From the NCBI GenBank assembly GCA_947473045.1, contig CANJCO010000015.1, positions 24,946 through 88,945 of the forward strand: a DNA stretch of 64,000 nt, given 5' to 3'. Within the stretch, counting starts at the first letter, position 1. Each line of letters starts with the position of its first letter. Position numbers and translations under genes: made by a program. This DNA comes from Myxococcales bacterium. GTDB taxonomy: Bacteria; Myxococcota_A; Polyangia; Polyangiales; Polyangiaceae. The notes under the pieces were generated by a model that did not search any database, was not told the DNA's origin, and saw only the letters and a list, made by a program, of their open reading frames with translations. Of this stretch, positions 7,756 to 18,900 are shown one piece after another.

Positions 7756-8636
7756 GAGTCCGCGCCCCCGGAAAGCTGCTCCTTAGCGGCGCGTATGCCG
7801 TGCTCGAGGGGGCCCCTGCGCTCGTGCTCGCGGTCGATCGGTATGCCGTTGCAGATTGCATGCAATTCGACAGCGCTCCCGCGCCCGAGGTCGCCGCGGC
7901 CATCGTTCCTTCTCCCCGCGTCGACGTCTCTGCAATGCGCGAAGGCGACGAAAAACTCGGGCTCGGATCGAGCGCAGCCGCGGTCGTCGCGGCGCTTGGA
8001 ACGAGCTGCGCGTTGCGAGGCGAAGCTCTGGGAGACCGCGATGTTCGCGCGCGGCTCGCGCACGCGGCCTGGAGCGCGCACGCGCAGGTGCAGAGCGGTG
8101 GCAGCGGCGTCGACGTGGCCGCGAGCGTCTACGGCGGCGCGCTTTCTTTCTCGATGGGGCAGCTCCCCGCGTCGGTCTCGTTGCCGGTCACCGTTCGCTG
8201 GACTGCCTTTTTTTCAGGTGCGGGCGCGCGAACCAGCTCGCTGCGTGCCACGGTGAACGCCCTGCGCCTTCGCAGCGCCGACGCGTTCGGCGCGTGCATC
8301 AACGCCCTCGGCGACGCCTCGCACGACGCGACCTTGGCGATTTCCGCGGGCGACGTGCAGGGTCTGATCGCGGCACTTCAACGAACGCGGCGCGGTCTCG
8401 AGCAGCTCGGTCGCGCCAGCGGCGCTCCCATCGTATCCGGCCAGGTGAGCGCTCTCGCCGATCTCGCCGAAGCGGAAGGCTCGGCATTTTTCCCGTCCGG
8501 CGCGGGCGGAGGCGACTGCTGCCTCTTCGTCGGTACGACGGAGCCGTCAGAGGCGTTTGTCGATCACGCGTCGCGCGCCTCACAACGCCGAATTGCACTG
8601 TCGCTCGACACCGTCGGTGTCTGCCTCGCCGCTTAG
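7752..8636 (+). CDS. Phosphomevalonate kinase (GHMP family, short form)
   Basis: Expected to phosphorylate 5-phosphomevalonate to the diphosphate, the one kinase step not covered by its neighbours. The 294-residue protein opens with APGKLLLSGAYAVLEGAP (4-21), has the ATP loop GLGSSAAAVVA, a QSGGSGVDVAASVYGG segment and the C-terminal SGAGGGDCC loop. It is shorter than Gram-positive enzymes, which have about 360 residues; the sugar-kinase-like insertions are reduced. The ATG at 7752 overlaps the mvaD stop. Identity as phosphomevalonate kinase rests on the GxYxVLEG opening and on operon position. Another small GHMP kinase activity cannot be fully excluded. Confidence 0.85.
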   Translation: MRVRAPGKLLLSGAYAVLEGAPALVLAVDRYAVADCMQFDSAPAPEVAAAIVPSPRVDVSAMREGDEKLGLGSSAAAVVAALGTSCALRGEALGDRDVRARLAHAAWSAHAQVQSGGSGVDVAASVYGGALSFSMGQLPASVSLPVTVRWTAFFSGAGARTSSLRATVNALRLRSADAFGACINALGDASHDATLAISAGDVQGLIAALQRTRRGLEQLGRASGAPIVSGQVSALADLAEAEGSAFFPSGAGGGDCCLFVGTTEPSEAFVDHASRASQRRIALSLDTVGVCLAA

Positions 8637-8655
8637 TCTCAGGAGTTTTTTCGTC

Positions 8656-9954
<1,299 letters not shown>

Positions 9955-10010
9955 CTGCGGCCGTCCGACACGAAGGTGACGGCTCGCGCGTAGTCACCTA
10001 TTCTCCGCCC

Positions 10011-11072
10011 GTGGAGCGCAAAACGCCGGACGCGGACGATCCGCATCGAAGTCTCGAGGGGGCCCTTCACGAGGTCTCCAACGCGCTGACCGTTCTGCTG
10101 GGCTGGGTCAACGAGGCTCGCGCGTCGGGCGCCGATCCGCAAGCAGTCGCCTACGCGCTCGGCATCGTCGAGCATCGCGCCCGGGCCGCCCGCGATCTCG
10201 CCCGCCGCGCGATCGGCGCGCCGGTTCCGCCCTCGGGCGATGCTCCGCTGGCGGCTGTCGTCTCCGATGTGTGCGAGACGCTCCGCCTCGAAGCAGCCAG
10301 GCGCGGGCACTTGGTCGTGTGCAGCGGCGACGCTGGCGGACTCGCCGTTCCGCTCGCCGAAGACGTCGCGCATATTCTCACGAACCTGATCCTCAACGCC
10401 GTTGCGTATGCCCCCGACGGCAGCGCGATCGGGGTCGCGGTCGCGTCACGCCCGGGCGCGTCGGCGATTGAAATTGAGGTGCGCGATGGTGGCCCCGGGG
10501 TCGAGCCGTCGCGTCGCGAACGCCTCTTCGAGGGTGACTCCACGCGCGCGGGCGGGGCGGGGGTGGGCCTGCGCCACTCTCGGGCGCTCGCGCGCTGCGC
10601 CGGGGGTGACTTGCAGCTCGTTACCACTGAAGCAGGGGCTGTCTTCAGGCTCACGTGGCCCGTTGCCGAGCCCGAGCCGATCGCGATGCCGGTGCGCTCA
10701 GCGCCGAGGCTCGCGGTGTTGGCGGGCACGAAGATTCTCGTGCTCGACGATGATCCCGATGTGACCGATCTCCTTCACGCGGCGCTGTCCGCGCGCGGCG
10801 CCGACGTGACGATCGCGTGCTCGCGGCGCGAACTCGACGAGCGCATCGACGTCTCGCACGACGCAATTCTCGTCGATCTTTCGCCCATTGCGGCCGACGT
10901 GCTCGGCGCGATGGCGTTTGTGCGAAGTCGCGCCCCGGACGTCGCCGTCGTGTTCATCACGGGGAGCGCGGAGTCGCTTCCAGAGGGGCTCGTCGGCGCG
11001 TGGGTGCGAAAGCCGTTCGAGATCAGCGAGCTGGTCGCCGCCGTGCTTGGGGAGTCTGCGGCCCGAGGGTGA
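10011..11072 (+). CDS. Soluble hybrid histidine kinase (HisKA/HATPase-REC) without sensor domain
   Basis: A 353-residue protein. The phospho-acceptor box ALHEVSNALTVLLGW (His20) starts almost at the N-terminus. An HATPase domain follows, with the N box NLILNAVAYA (about 125-134), G1 RDGGPG (158-163) and G2 GGAGVGLRHS (181-190). The C-terminal receiver domain (about 240-350) has LDDDPD, Asp289 in ILVDLSP and Lys334 in VRKPFE. No PAS, GAF or transmembrane segment is present, so signals must arrive through a partner or bound ligand. The GTG start at 10011 is 56 bases after mvaA; its relation to that operon is unclear. The target of the receiver is unknown. Confidence 0.85.
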   Translation: MERKTPDADDPHRSLEGALHEVSNALTVLLGWVNEARASGADPQAVAYALGIVEHRARAARDLARRAIGAPVPPSGDAPLAAVVSDVCETLRLEAARRGHLVVCSGDAGGLAVPLAEDVAHILTNLILNAVAYAPDGSAIGVAVASRPGASAIEIEVRDGGPGVEPSRRERLFEGDSTRAGGAGVGLRHSRALARCAGGDLQLVTTEAGAVFRLTWPVAEPEPIAMPVRSAPRLAVLAGTKILVLDDDPDVTDLLHAALSARGADVTIACSRRELDERIDVSHDAILVDLSPIAADVLGAMAFVRSRAPDVAVVFITGSAESLPEGLVGAWVRKPFEISELVAAVLGESAARG

Positions 11073-11113
11073 GCGTGCCGCAAAAAAGTCGCACGCCAAA
11101 TGTCACTCAGTGC

Positions 11114-11144
11114 TTGACCAAGTGAGCGTGATTATAGTTTATTC
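11114..11144 (+). promoter_or_regulatory. Probable promoter of tRNA-Leu
   Basis: TTGACC at 11114-11119 and TATAGT at 11133-11138 are both good hexamers just before the tRNA, but only 13 bases separate them. With a normal 17-18 base spacer the -10 would instead be GTTTAT or TTTATT (11137-11143). The AT-rich run in this GC-rich context and its position about 10 bases before the mature 5' end support a promoter; the exact -10 is uncertain. Confidence 0.45.
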
Positions 11145-11154
11145 CGCCTCCCAC

Positions 11155-11236
11155 GCGAAGGTGGCGGAATTGGCAGACGCACTAGCTTGAGGTGCTAGCG
11201 GGTAACACCGTAGGGGTTCAAGTCCCCTCCTTCGCA
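11155..11236 (+). tRNA. tRNA-Leu (anticodon GAG)
   Basis: Acceptor strands GCGAAGG (11155-11161) and CCTTCGC (11229-11235) pair perfectly. The D arm, a 5-bp anticodon stem CTAGC/GCTAG around loop TTGAGGT (anticodon GAG at 11189-11191), a long class II variable arm (CGGGTAACACCG) and the T arm GGGGTTCAAGTCCCC all fold. The discriminator is A, and no CCA is encoded (CCG follows), so CCA must be added by the nucleotidyltransferase. It reads CUC and CUU leucine codons. Confidence 0.97.
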
Positions 11237-11266
11237 CCGAGCCTCGTAGACTACGAGGGCTCATCC

Positions 11267-11313
11267 CCGGCGGATGTTTCGACTTAGGTCGAGGCCTCCG
11301 CCGGTAGCCTTTT
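11267..11313 (+). terminator. Compound hairpin terminator after tRNA-Leu
   Basis: An 8-bp GC stem CCGGCGGA (11267-11274) / TCCGCCGG (11297-11304) encloses a second hairpin, TCGAC-TTAG-GTCGA (11279-11292), and is followed by CCTTTT (to 11313). A separate 7-bp hairpin CCTCGTA-GAC-TACGAGG lies at 11242-11258, directly behind the tRNA, and may be a processing or first termination signal. The remaining 118 bases before the next gene show nothing else. Confidence 0.6.
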
Positions 11314-11431
11314 GTAGGCCTGCGCTGCCTTCCCCAAAGCATGACGCGGCCGCGTGCCTCCCCGACGCGCAAGCGCGGCGAGCGCCGGGCGATCGCGACG
11401 GAGCGCCAGCGAACCGCAGGTCGCGCCGCGT

Positions 11432-11911
11432 TCAGCTGCCGGAATCGGCGCCTGCGTCCGGAGCGGGCGGCGTGCGCGCGGGCAGCTTCGGCGGATCGCC
11501 GTATTCCTGCCGCATCTTGCGCGCCAGCGTGTCGAGGATGACCTGCTCGTGGTAGCGGGGCTGCTCGGCCAGCTGCACCATCACCTGCACCGGCTGCGAA
11601 GCCTCTCTGCTCCGCACGAGCTCGATCGAGCCGCTGGTCAGCTTGCCGCCGGTGTCGGGCGATTTGTATTCGAAAATGAGGTAGCCGTTTTGCTCGTCTT
11701 TTTCGGTCACCTTGAGGCCGAGATCGACGCGCACGAGACGCAGCGCCGCGTTCCACGTGCGCTCGTAGCCGTAGGTCGATTCGAAGCTCGACTTCGCGGC
11801 GGCGTCCCCGCCACAAAACGCGATGGCTGTCGCGAGGGCGACGCCAGCCGCAGCAGCCACCGACGGCCTTGGCGCGAGGCGCACGAGGCAGGCAAACAAC
11901 GCGTGACGCAT
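11432..11911 (-). CDS. Small exported protein of unknown function
   Basis: A 159-residue protein with an N-terminal hydrophobic segment (about 17-33, ending before AAAKSS) that looks like a Sec signal peptide. A compact soluble domain follows, with TYGYERTWNAALRLVRVDLGLKV and GYLIFEYKSP, then a Pro/Ala/Asp tail. The alternating strand-helix pattern resembles small periplasmic lipoprotein-like domains, but no family is recognised. Start ATG at 11911. It follows the LPG-synthase-like gene by 60 bases on the same strand, and its stop faces the tRNA terminator. The codon third positions are strongly GC, as in real genes of this window. Confidence 0.65.
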   Translation of the reverse strand: MRHALFACLVRLAPRPSVAAAAGVALATAIAFCGGDAAAKSSFESTYGYERTWNAALRLVRVDLGLKVTEKDEQNGYLIFEYKSPDTGGKLTSGSIELVRSREASQPVQVMVQLAEQPRYHEQVILDTLARKMRQEYGDPPKLPARTPPAPDAGADSGS

Positions 11912-11971
11912 GGCTTCAACGCATACGCGGTCACGCTGCCGAGGGCCAACTCTTATCGAAGTGTCGCCGGC

Positions 11972-13087
11972 TCATCCCGCCGGATCGGCGGCCGCGTCGT
12001 CTTCGGCCTCCGAGATCTGGGCGAGGCTTCCGCGGCCCGAAAGAAGCGCGATCGCGCCTGCAACCACGGTGAACGTGACCTGAACGCCGAACAGCAGGCA
12101 TGCATAGACGGCGCCGCGGCTCTCGACGAGCGTCGCCGGAAAATACATCGTCATTCCGCAGAACATCCCGGCCTGGAAGATGCCGAGAAGTCCCGGAGGG
12201 CCCGGAATCAATATCGTCACTCCGAGCATGCCCATCATCGAGCAGGCTTCCCAGTAGGTGATCGCCGAACCGTCGGCGTGCTGCAGGCCGCAACCCCACG
12301 CGAGCAGCCACATGCCTGCAGCGTTGATGCCCCAGTACAGCGTGCTTTCGAGCATAAAGCCCCATGCGTCTTTCGGGCTCTGAAGCACGTGAAGGCCGTC
12401 TGCGAGGCGCTCGGCCTCGTGCGCGAGGCGCTCGGCGAGCTTCTTGGAGACGAGCCCGAACACGGCAAGCGTGGCCCGTCGCGCGAAGCCTCGGGCGAAG
12501 AAATAAACGGCGATCGTCGCGAGGGCGCACGCGAAGCCCGCGAGCGTAAAAAACGCGTACCCGCGCACCTGCGCGACGGTGACCGGTAGTCCGACGACCT
12601 TCTCAGGAAGCGGGTCGATCGTAGGAACCGCCAGCAAGGCGATGGCGAGCACCACCGAGAGGTAGAGGCCGTCGACGATGCGCTCGGCGATGATTGAACC
12701 GGTGACCGCGGAGAACGAAATCTTCCCTTTTTCGCGGAGCATCGCGGGCCTGACGAACTCCCCGAGGCGAAAGGGCAGCAGCAGGATGGCCGCGAATCCA
12801 ACGAACGACACCGAAAGTATCTTGCTCGCGGAGACCTCGCCGACCTTGCGCAGCAGAAAGCGCCAGCGCACCGCGCGGAAGTAGGACATCGCGATGACGA
12901 GCACGAGATAGACGGGAACCGTCCACCACCGCACGCCCGCGAACGCCGCTGCGGGCGGCACGAGCTTGAGCCCGGAGTGCTGCAGTCCCCAAAGCACGCA
13001 GACCGTCAGCACGACCGACGCACCAAAGCGCCCGGCGTGTTTGCGCAGGAAGCCGTGTTTTCGCGGGCTCGAGTCGACCTGGGCCAT
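11972..13087 (-). CDS. Lysylphosphatidylglycerol synthase TM-region / UPF0104 family membrane protein
   Basis: A 371-residue polytopic inner-membrane protein with about seven or eight hydrophobic helices. It carries the family marks YFRAVRWRFLLR (about 66-77), LPFRLGEFVRP (about 100), AERIVDGLYL (about 125) and PGPPGLLGIFQAG (about 305). This matches the flippase-like transmembrane domain of MprF and the stand-alone UPF0104/AglD2 proteins; no aminoacyl-transferase domain is attached. Its substrate is unknown, perhaps a lipid or lipid-linked sugar. The frame remains open upstream, but ATG at 13087 gives the family-like start. It lies 44 bases after the CpsB-like phosphatase gene on the same strand, which hints at a shared envelope or polysaccharide role. 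Confidence 0.82.
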   Translation of the reverse strand: MAQVDSSPRKHGFLRKHAGRFGASVVLTVCVLWGLQHSGLKLVPPAAAFAGVRWWTVPVYLVLVIAMSYFRAVRWRFLLRKVGEVSASKILSVSFVGFAAILLLPFRLGEFVRPAMLREKGKISFSAVTGSIIAERIVDGLYLSVVLAIALLAVPTIDPLPEKVVGLPVTVAQVRGYAFFTLAGFACALATIAVYFFARGFARRATLAVFGLVSKKLAERLAHEAERLADGLHVLQSPKDAWGFMLESTLYWGINAAGMWLLAWGCGLQHADGSAITYWEACSMMGMLGVTILIPGPPGLLGIFQAGMFCGMTMYFPATLVESRGAVYACLLFGVQVTFTVVAGAIALLSGRGSLAQISEAEDDAAADPAG

Positions 13088-13131
13088 GAGTCGCGGCGTC
13101 TTAGCACGCCCCGGCGAGCGATGGGCGGCCG

Positions 13132-13845
13132 CTACGTGATCTGTCCAGCGAGGATGCCTTGCGGACCCGCCGTCATGAGCCTGTCGCGCTCTTGCGGCCC
13201 GACGAGGTCTTCGAGCTTGCGCAGGGCGCGCTCGATATCGGCCAGGTCGTCCGGCCGGTGAATGTCGGTGCAAGCGGCCTCGTACGCGTCGTCTTCGAGC
13301 AGCTTGAGCGCGGCCTTCTGCGCGGAGCGGCCGTATTTCCCGACGATCGAGCATACGTCGAGCAACAGGCACGCGCCGACATCGAGCCACGGGTCGACGC
13401 AGGCGTCGTCGTCCCACACGGGCTGGTAGCGCTCCGGGTGCGCGACGACGGGTACGATTCCCTTGCGCCTCACGTCAAACAGCCGCGCTTCGATTCGCAG
13501 CGGCAGCGCTTCCGGCGTCCATTCGATGAGCGCGGCGCGCCCTCCGGGATAGGGAAGGGCGAGCCCATTTGTCAGCCGCTTGAAGACCACGTCGTCGAGC
13601 CAGTGTTCGCTCGACAGGTGCACCTCGGGACAGCCTTCGGTCACGTGCGGCAGCATGCGGGCGAACGCGGCTTCCAAGGCCTCTTTCGTGTTGTCGAACA
13701 TGCTCGGGCGCATGTGCGGGGTGGCGACGACCGTCGAAAATCCGAGCGATTTGAGTCCGCGCAGCATGGCCACGCCGGCCTCGATCGACTTCGCCCCGTC
13801 GTCGATCCCGGCGATCCAGTGCGAATGCAAATCGATGAAGCCCAT
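13132..13845 (-). CDS. CpsB/YwqE-like metal-dependent tyrosine phosphatase (PHP fold)
   Basis: PHP-family phosphatases of this type dephosphorylate bacterial tyrosine kinases that control capsule or exopolysaccharide assembly. The 237-residue protein has DLHSHWIAGIDDGAKSIE (4-21, metal ligands), VVATPHMRPSMF (about 39-50), SSEHWLDD, VVAHPERYQPVW (about 135) and a late CTDIHRPDD metal loop. The classic family order DxHSHxxxGxDDG...ATPH...HPER is complete. The open frame continues upstream to 13929, but the ATG at 13845 gives the canonical short N-terminus. No tyrosine kinase is nearby; the downstream membrane gene is probably in the same operon. It is divergent from glgA. Confidence 0.85.
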   Translation of the reverse strand: MGFIDLHSHWIAGIDDGAKSIEAGVAMLRGLKSLGFSTVVATPHMRPSMFDNTKEALEAAFARMLPHVTEGCPEVHLSSEHWLDDVVFKRLTNGLALPYPGGRAALIEWTPEALPLRIEARLFDVRRKGIVPVVAHPERYQPVWDDDACVDPWLDVGACLLLDVCSIVGKYGRSAQKAALKLLEDDAYEAACTDIHRPDDLADIERALRKLEDLVGPQERDRLMTAGPQGILAGQIT

Positions 13846-13941
13846 CGCCCGGGTTTGTAGCACCTGCGAGCGTTTCGAAGCGCAGCAAGTCGATAGCGCT
13901 TTCCGACGGCGTCGGCCGTCGGCTATCAATGAAGGTTGCCG

Positions 13942-15405
13942 ATGCGCATCCTCATGGTCTCCGCCGAGGTCGAGACGTTCGCGCGCTCAGGAGGCCTGGG
14001 CGACGTCGTCTTCGGCCTCTCCCGTGCGCTCGCAAAGCTCGGCCACGAGGTCTGCGTCGTCACGCCGCTCTACGGCAACACGCCGCTCGATCGTGAGCAC
14101 CGCTACTGGCTCGGCAGCATTCAGGTTCGCGTCGGCTGGGGCGCGCGTGACGTGCGCGAAATGGGCGTCTGCGAGATCGACGAGGGCAACCTCAAGTTCT
14201 GCCTTCTGGCCGAAAACCAGCTCTTTCGAAGCCGAAAAGGCATTTATGGCGACGCGGGCGGCACGTTCGGCGACAACGAGCTGCGCTTCGCCGCGCTGTC
14301 GCGAGGGGCGCTCGAAATCGCGGCGCGTCTGTGGCCCGACGGCTTCGACGTCATCCACGCGCACGACTGGCACGCCGCGCTCGCGCCGATTTATGCCCGC
14401 ACCGCGATGGGCGAGACGTGGGCGCGCATGGCCTCTGTGTTCACCATCCACAACATGGCCTACCAGGGCACCCTCGGTTTCGAGGCTCTCGACCGGCTCG
14501 GGATCCCGCGCGAGCTGTTCAGCTGGCGCGGCCTTGAGCATGAGGGCAACGTCAACCTCATGAAGGGCGCGATCGCGTGCGCGAACGTCGTCACCACGGT
14601 GAGCCCCCGCTACGCGCGTGAAATTCTGCGCAAGGCCGACGGCTTCGGGCTCGACTGGTATTTGCGAATGCACGAACGCAGGCTGCTGGGCCTCGTCAAC
14701 GGCATCGACGCCGACCGCCTCGACCCGAGCGTCGACCCGCGCATCGCGCACCGGTTCGGCAGCGAAGACGTGGCGGAGGGCAAGTGGGAAAACAAGCGGG
14801 CGCTGCTCGCCGAGGTTGGCCTCGAGCCCACCGACGCGCCGGTGTTCGGCTGCGTCACGCGTCTCACTGAGCAAAAAGGCATCGACCTGTTTCTCGAGAC
14901 GCTGCCGGCGCTCGTCGACCGGGGCGCGCGCGTCATCCTCGTTGGCACCGGAGACGCGGCGCTCGAGCGCGGCCTGCGCGCAGCACAGTCGCGGTTTCCA
15001 GGGCGCGTGGCCTCGCGCGTGGCCTTCGACGGAGCGCTCGCGCAGCGCGTCTATGCGGGCAGCGACTTCGTCGTCGTCCCGTCGCGCTTCGAACCCTGTG
15101 GCCTGACCCAGCTCTACGCGATGCGCTACGGCTCGATTCCGGTCGTCACCGACGTCGGAGGGCTCCACGACACCGTCGAACCCGCGAACATCGCCAGGGG
15201 CACTGGAACCGGCTTCGTGGCCATGCGCCCGAGCGTGTTCGACCTGCTCGTCGCACTCGAAGACGCGATCGACGCCTACGCCGATCGCGACGCGTTTCAT
15301 CGGCTGCGCCTGCGCGCCATGCGCCGCGACAGCTCGTGGACGCTCAGCGCCAAGGCCTACGTGACCGACGTCTACCAGCGCGCGATCACTGCGGCTGCGC
15401 GTTAG
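13942..15405 (+). CDS. glgA: Glycogen synthase (ADP-glucose type, GT5)
   Basis: Transfers glucose from ADP-glucose (or a related donor) to growing alpha-1,4-glucan. The 487-residue GT-B enzyme shows the N-terminal donor loop RSGGLGD (15-21), NELRFAALSRGALE, VIHAHDWHAAL (about 135), FTIHNMAYQG, VTTVSPRYARE, LVNGIDADRLDPSVD, the C-terminal RLTEQKGIDLF and the PSRFEPCGLTQLYAMRYGS loop with the catalytic Glu pair. ATG at 13942 with GAAGG at 13931-13935 is preferred over TTG 13936. Its stop directly abuts the stop of the convergent thioesterase gene. No other glycogen genes are in the window. Confidence 0.95.
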   Translation: MRILMVSAEVETFARSGGLGDVVFGLSRALAKLGHEVCVVTPLYGNTPLDREHRYWLGSIQVRVGWGARDVREMGVCEIDEGNLKFCLLAENQLFRSRKGIYGDAGGTFGDNELRFAALSRGALEIAARLWPDGFDVIHAHDWHAALAPIYARTAMGETWARMASVFTIHNMAYQGTLGFEALDRLGIPRELFSWRGLEHEGNVNLMKGAIACANVVTTVSPRYAREILRKADGFGLDWYLRMHERRLLGLVNGIDADRLDPSVDPRIAHRFGSEDVAEGKWENKRALLAEVGLEPTDAPVFGCVTRLTEQKGIDLFLETLPALVDRGARVILVGTGDAALERGLRAAQSRFPGRVASRVAFDGALAQRVYAGSDFVVVPSRFEPCGLTQLYAMRYGSIPVVTDVGGLHDTVEPANIARGTGTGFVAMRPSVFDLLVALEDAIDAYADRDAFHRLRLRAMRRDSSWTLSAKAYVTDVYQRAITAAAR

Positions 15406-15873
15406 TCAGGCGCTGCGTTTCGACAGCCTCGCCGCGCGCCGCGCTTCTCCGGCGGCCTGCGAGCTGCGCGTGGCTTCGGAGTCGATCGCGAGGGCGGGCA
15501 CGGGCGTGGGCTTGCTCGCGTCGTCGATCGCCACGAACGTGGCCAGCGCGCTCACGCAAGGCCACCGTCGTCCGCTGCGCGACTCCTCGCCTTCAACGAT
15601 GATCTCGATTTCCATCGACGATCGAAACGTCGCCGTGATGCGCGCTTCGAGCCGCACGACTTCGCCCACCTTCACCGGTTGCTGAAACGCGAGGTCGTCG
15701 ATGAACGCGGTGACTGCGACGCGCCCCGAGTGGCGCTGGGCGCAGATGGCCGCGCACAAGTCGACCCACGCCATGATCTGGCCGCCGAAGACGTTGCCCA
15801 GAGCATTGGCATGCTGAGGCAGGACGTATTCTGTCATCGTGGTGAGCGAGGCCGACTGAGCGCGCGGGAGCAT
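15406..15873 (-). CDS. Hotdog-fold acyl-CoA thioesterase
   Basis: Hydrolyses acyl-CoA to free acid and CoA. The 155-residue single-hotdog protein has the family core TEYVLPQHANALGNVFGG (14-31), IMAWVDLCAAICAQRH, VTAFIDDLAFQQPVKVGEVV and a SALATFVAID strand. The NALGNVFGG segment carries the conserved Asn/Gly helix start of the YciA/BACH-like group. The frame stays open for more than a thousand codons upstream, antisense to ileS; the ATG at 15873 is the only start that gives a family-like N-terminus. The C-terminal about 25 residues are Arg/Ala-rich and probably disordered. Stop codons of this gene and glgA abut at 15405/15406. Confidence 0.88.
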   Translation of the reverse strand: MLPRAQSASLTTMTEYVLPQHANALGNVFGGQIMAWVDLCAAICAQRHSGRVAVTAFIDDLAFQQPVKVGEVVRLEARITATFRSSMEIEIIVEGEESRSGRRWPCVSALATFVAIDDASKPTPVPALAIDSEATRSSQAAGEARRAARLSKRSA

Positions 15874-15969
15874 CCTGCCCGACCTTAGCCCAGACGCCGC
15901 AATGCGCGCACGCGAAGGGTGCATCCGGGGTCGTTCGCGCCCCGGCCAAGTGTGGTACGAGATGCGGTC

Positions 15970-18900
15970 ATGCCCACGTTCGACAAGGTCGATTCCGAGC
16001 TGAATTTCCCCGCCGAAGAGGCCCGAACGCGCGCCTTCTGGAAAGACCACGGCATCTTCCAGAAATCGCTTGAGCTGCGCAAATCGGGCAGTCAGGGCAA
16101 CTTCGTGTTCTACGAGGGGCCGCCCACGGCCAACGGCCTTCCGCACAACGGGCACGTGCTCACCCGCGTGCTCAAAGATCTCTTCCCCCGCTACAAGACC
16201 ATGCGCGGGTACTACGTCGGTCGGAAGGCCGGCTGGGACACCCACGGACTGCCGGTCGAGGTCGAGGTCGAGAAGGAGCTTCGCATCCACGGCAAGGCGG
16301 CCATCGAGCAATATGGGGTGGAACCATTCATTGCAAAATGCATTGAATCGGTCTTTCGCTACACCCGCGAGTGGGAAGACCTCACGGAGCGAATCGGCTT
16401 CTGGGTCGACCTGAGCGAGGCCTACGTCACCTACCACAAAAGCTACGTGGAAAGTGTGTGGTGGGCTCTCTCCCAGTTGTTCGAAAAGGGCCTGCTCTAC
16501 CAGGGGCACAAAGTCGTGTGGTGGTGGGCTCAGGGCGGCACGGCGCTCAGCGCCGCCGAGGTCGGGCAGGGCTACAAAACCGTCGATGACCCGAGCGTCT
16601 ACGTCGCGTTTCCGCTCGAGGGCGAGCCCGAAACGAGCCTGCTCGTGTGGACGACCACGCCGTGGACGCTGCCGTCGAACTCCTACGCCGCGGTGCGCGC
16701 AGACTTCGACTACGTCGCCGTAGAGCACAACGGCAAGCGGCTCATCGTTGCGAGCGCGCTGCGCGAAGGGCTCGCAAAAAAGCTCAAGAGCGATTTGCCG
16801 GTCGTCGCCGAGATGAAGGGCAGCGACCTGATCGGCAAGCGCTACGTGCCGCCGTTCGATTGGTACCGCGAGCACGCCGCGCACTACTTCCGCGTCATCG
16901 ACGCAGCGTTCGTCACGCTCGACAGCGGCACCGGCATCGTGCACATCGCGCCCGCGTTCGGCGAAGACGACTTCAACGCCCACAAGCGCGAAATCGCGGG
17001 CAAACCCGAAGCGCCCACGCTGCTGTGCGCGGTCGGGCCAGACGGCGCGTTTCTGCCCGAAATGGGCTCGTACGCCGGTCGATGGGTGAAGGACTGCGAC
17101 AAGGACCTCGCCCACGAGCTCAAGGAGCGGCACCTCCTCGTTCTGTCCGAGCAGTACCGGCACGAGTATCCGTTCTGTCCGCGCGCCGATCAGGACGCCC
17201 TGATCCAGTTTGCCCGCCCCGCCTGGTACATCAAGACCACCCAGGAGATCGCAAAAACGATCGACAACAATCAGGCCGTCAAATGGCTCCCCGAGCACAT
17301 CAAAGACGGCAGGATGGGCGACTTTCTGCGCAACAACGTCGACTGGGCGCTGTCTCGCGAGCGGTTCTGGGGCACGCCCCTCAACGTGTGGGTGTGCGAC
17401 GTCGACCCCGAGCACAAGAAGGCGCCGAGCTCGGTCGCGGAAATCGAAAAGCACAACCCGCGCGCGTTCGATCATTTTCACGCGGCAAAAAAGGCCGATC
17501 CGACGCTGAGCGATCACCTCATCGTGCACAAGCCGTGGATCGACGCCGTGACCTTCCCGTGCGCGTGCGGGGGCACCATGCGCCGCGTGACCGAGGTCAT
17601 CGACTGCTGGTTCGATTCGGGTTGCATGCCGTTCGCGCAGTGGGGCTTCCCGCACGCAGCCGGCAGTGAAGCGCAGTTTCAGGCGAGCTTTCCCGCGAAC
17701 TTTATCAGCGAGGCGATCGACCAAACGCGCGGCTGGTTCTACTCGCTGCTGATGATCTCGACGATGGTCTTCGACGCGCCGACGCGTGAGCGCTTCGGGC
17801 TGGCTGCGCTCACCCTGCCGCATCCGTTCCAGACGTGCATCGTGCTGGGTCACGTGTGCGACAAAGAGGGTAAAAAAGAGAGCAAATCGAAGGGAAACTA
17901 CACGCCTCCCGACGTCGTCTTCAGCGAAGTGAAGATGGACTTTGCGGTGCTCGACGGTGCGGTCGCGCGCGGCAAAGTGCTCGTGGCCCCGGAGGACCTC
18001 GACGGCCTCGACATGGTCGCCGGCGCGACTATCGAAGCGCGCGGCGCAGCCGGTCAGCGCGTCACCCTCGAAGTGCAACCGCAGAAGGGCTTGCGGCGTC
18101 GCGTGGCGATCGTTCACGCCGAAGATCAGGTCGCGCTCGGTGTCGTCGCCACGTCCAAGAAGAATCCGATGGCCGCCGAGGTTCCGCGCCTGCCCGAGGC
18201 GGAGCGCTTCGCGATTTGCGATCCGAAGACGCCCGCCCCCGGCGCCGACGCGTTCCGCTGGTTTTTCTACGCCTCGAGCCCTCCCTGGTCGAACACGAGG
18301 CATGCGCTCTCGAACGTGCGCGCGCTTCAAAAGGAGTTCATCGTCAAACTCCGCAACACCTATTCGTTCTTCACGATTTACGCGAACATCGACGGCTTCG
18401 ACCCGGCCGCACCTCGGGGCGAAGCCGCGGCGCGCACCGAGCTCGACCGCTGGATTCTCAGCGAGCTCGCGCAGCTGACCCGCGGCGTCACCGCCGACCT
18501 CGACGCGTTTCTGGTTTACGAGGCGACGCAGCGCCTCTCGGCGTTTGTCGACGCGCTCTCCAACTGGTACGTGCGCCGCAGCCGCGAGCGCTTCTGGCGC
18601 AGCGGGTGGGACGCCGACAAGCGCGCAGCCTACGAGACGCTCTACGCGTGCCTCGCCACGCTCTCGAAGCTCATCGCGCCGTTTACGCCTTTTTTCGCGG
18701 AGTCGATGCACCAAAACCTCGTCCGCAAGCCGCTGGGCGAGGCCGCACCGGAGAGCGTTCACCTTGCCGACTGGCCGCACGTGAGCGAGACCGACATCGA
18801 CGAGTCCCTGTCGACGAAGATGAGCGCGCTTCGCGAGCTGGTAAGCCTCGGCCTGCAAGTTCGCACTCAGGCCAAGCTCAAGGTTCGCCAGCCGCTGCGC

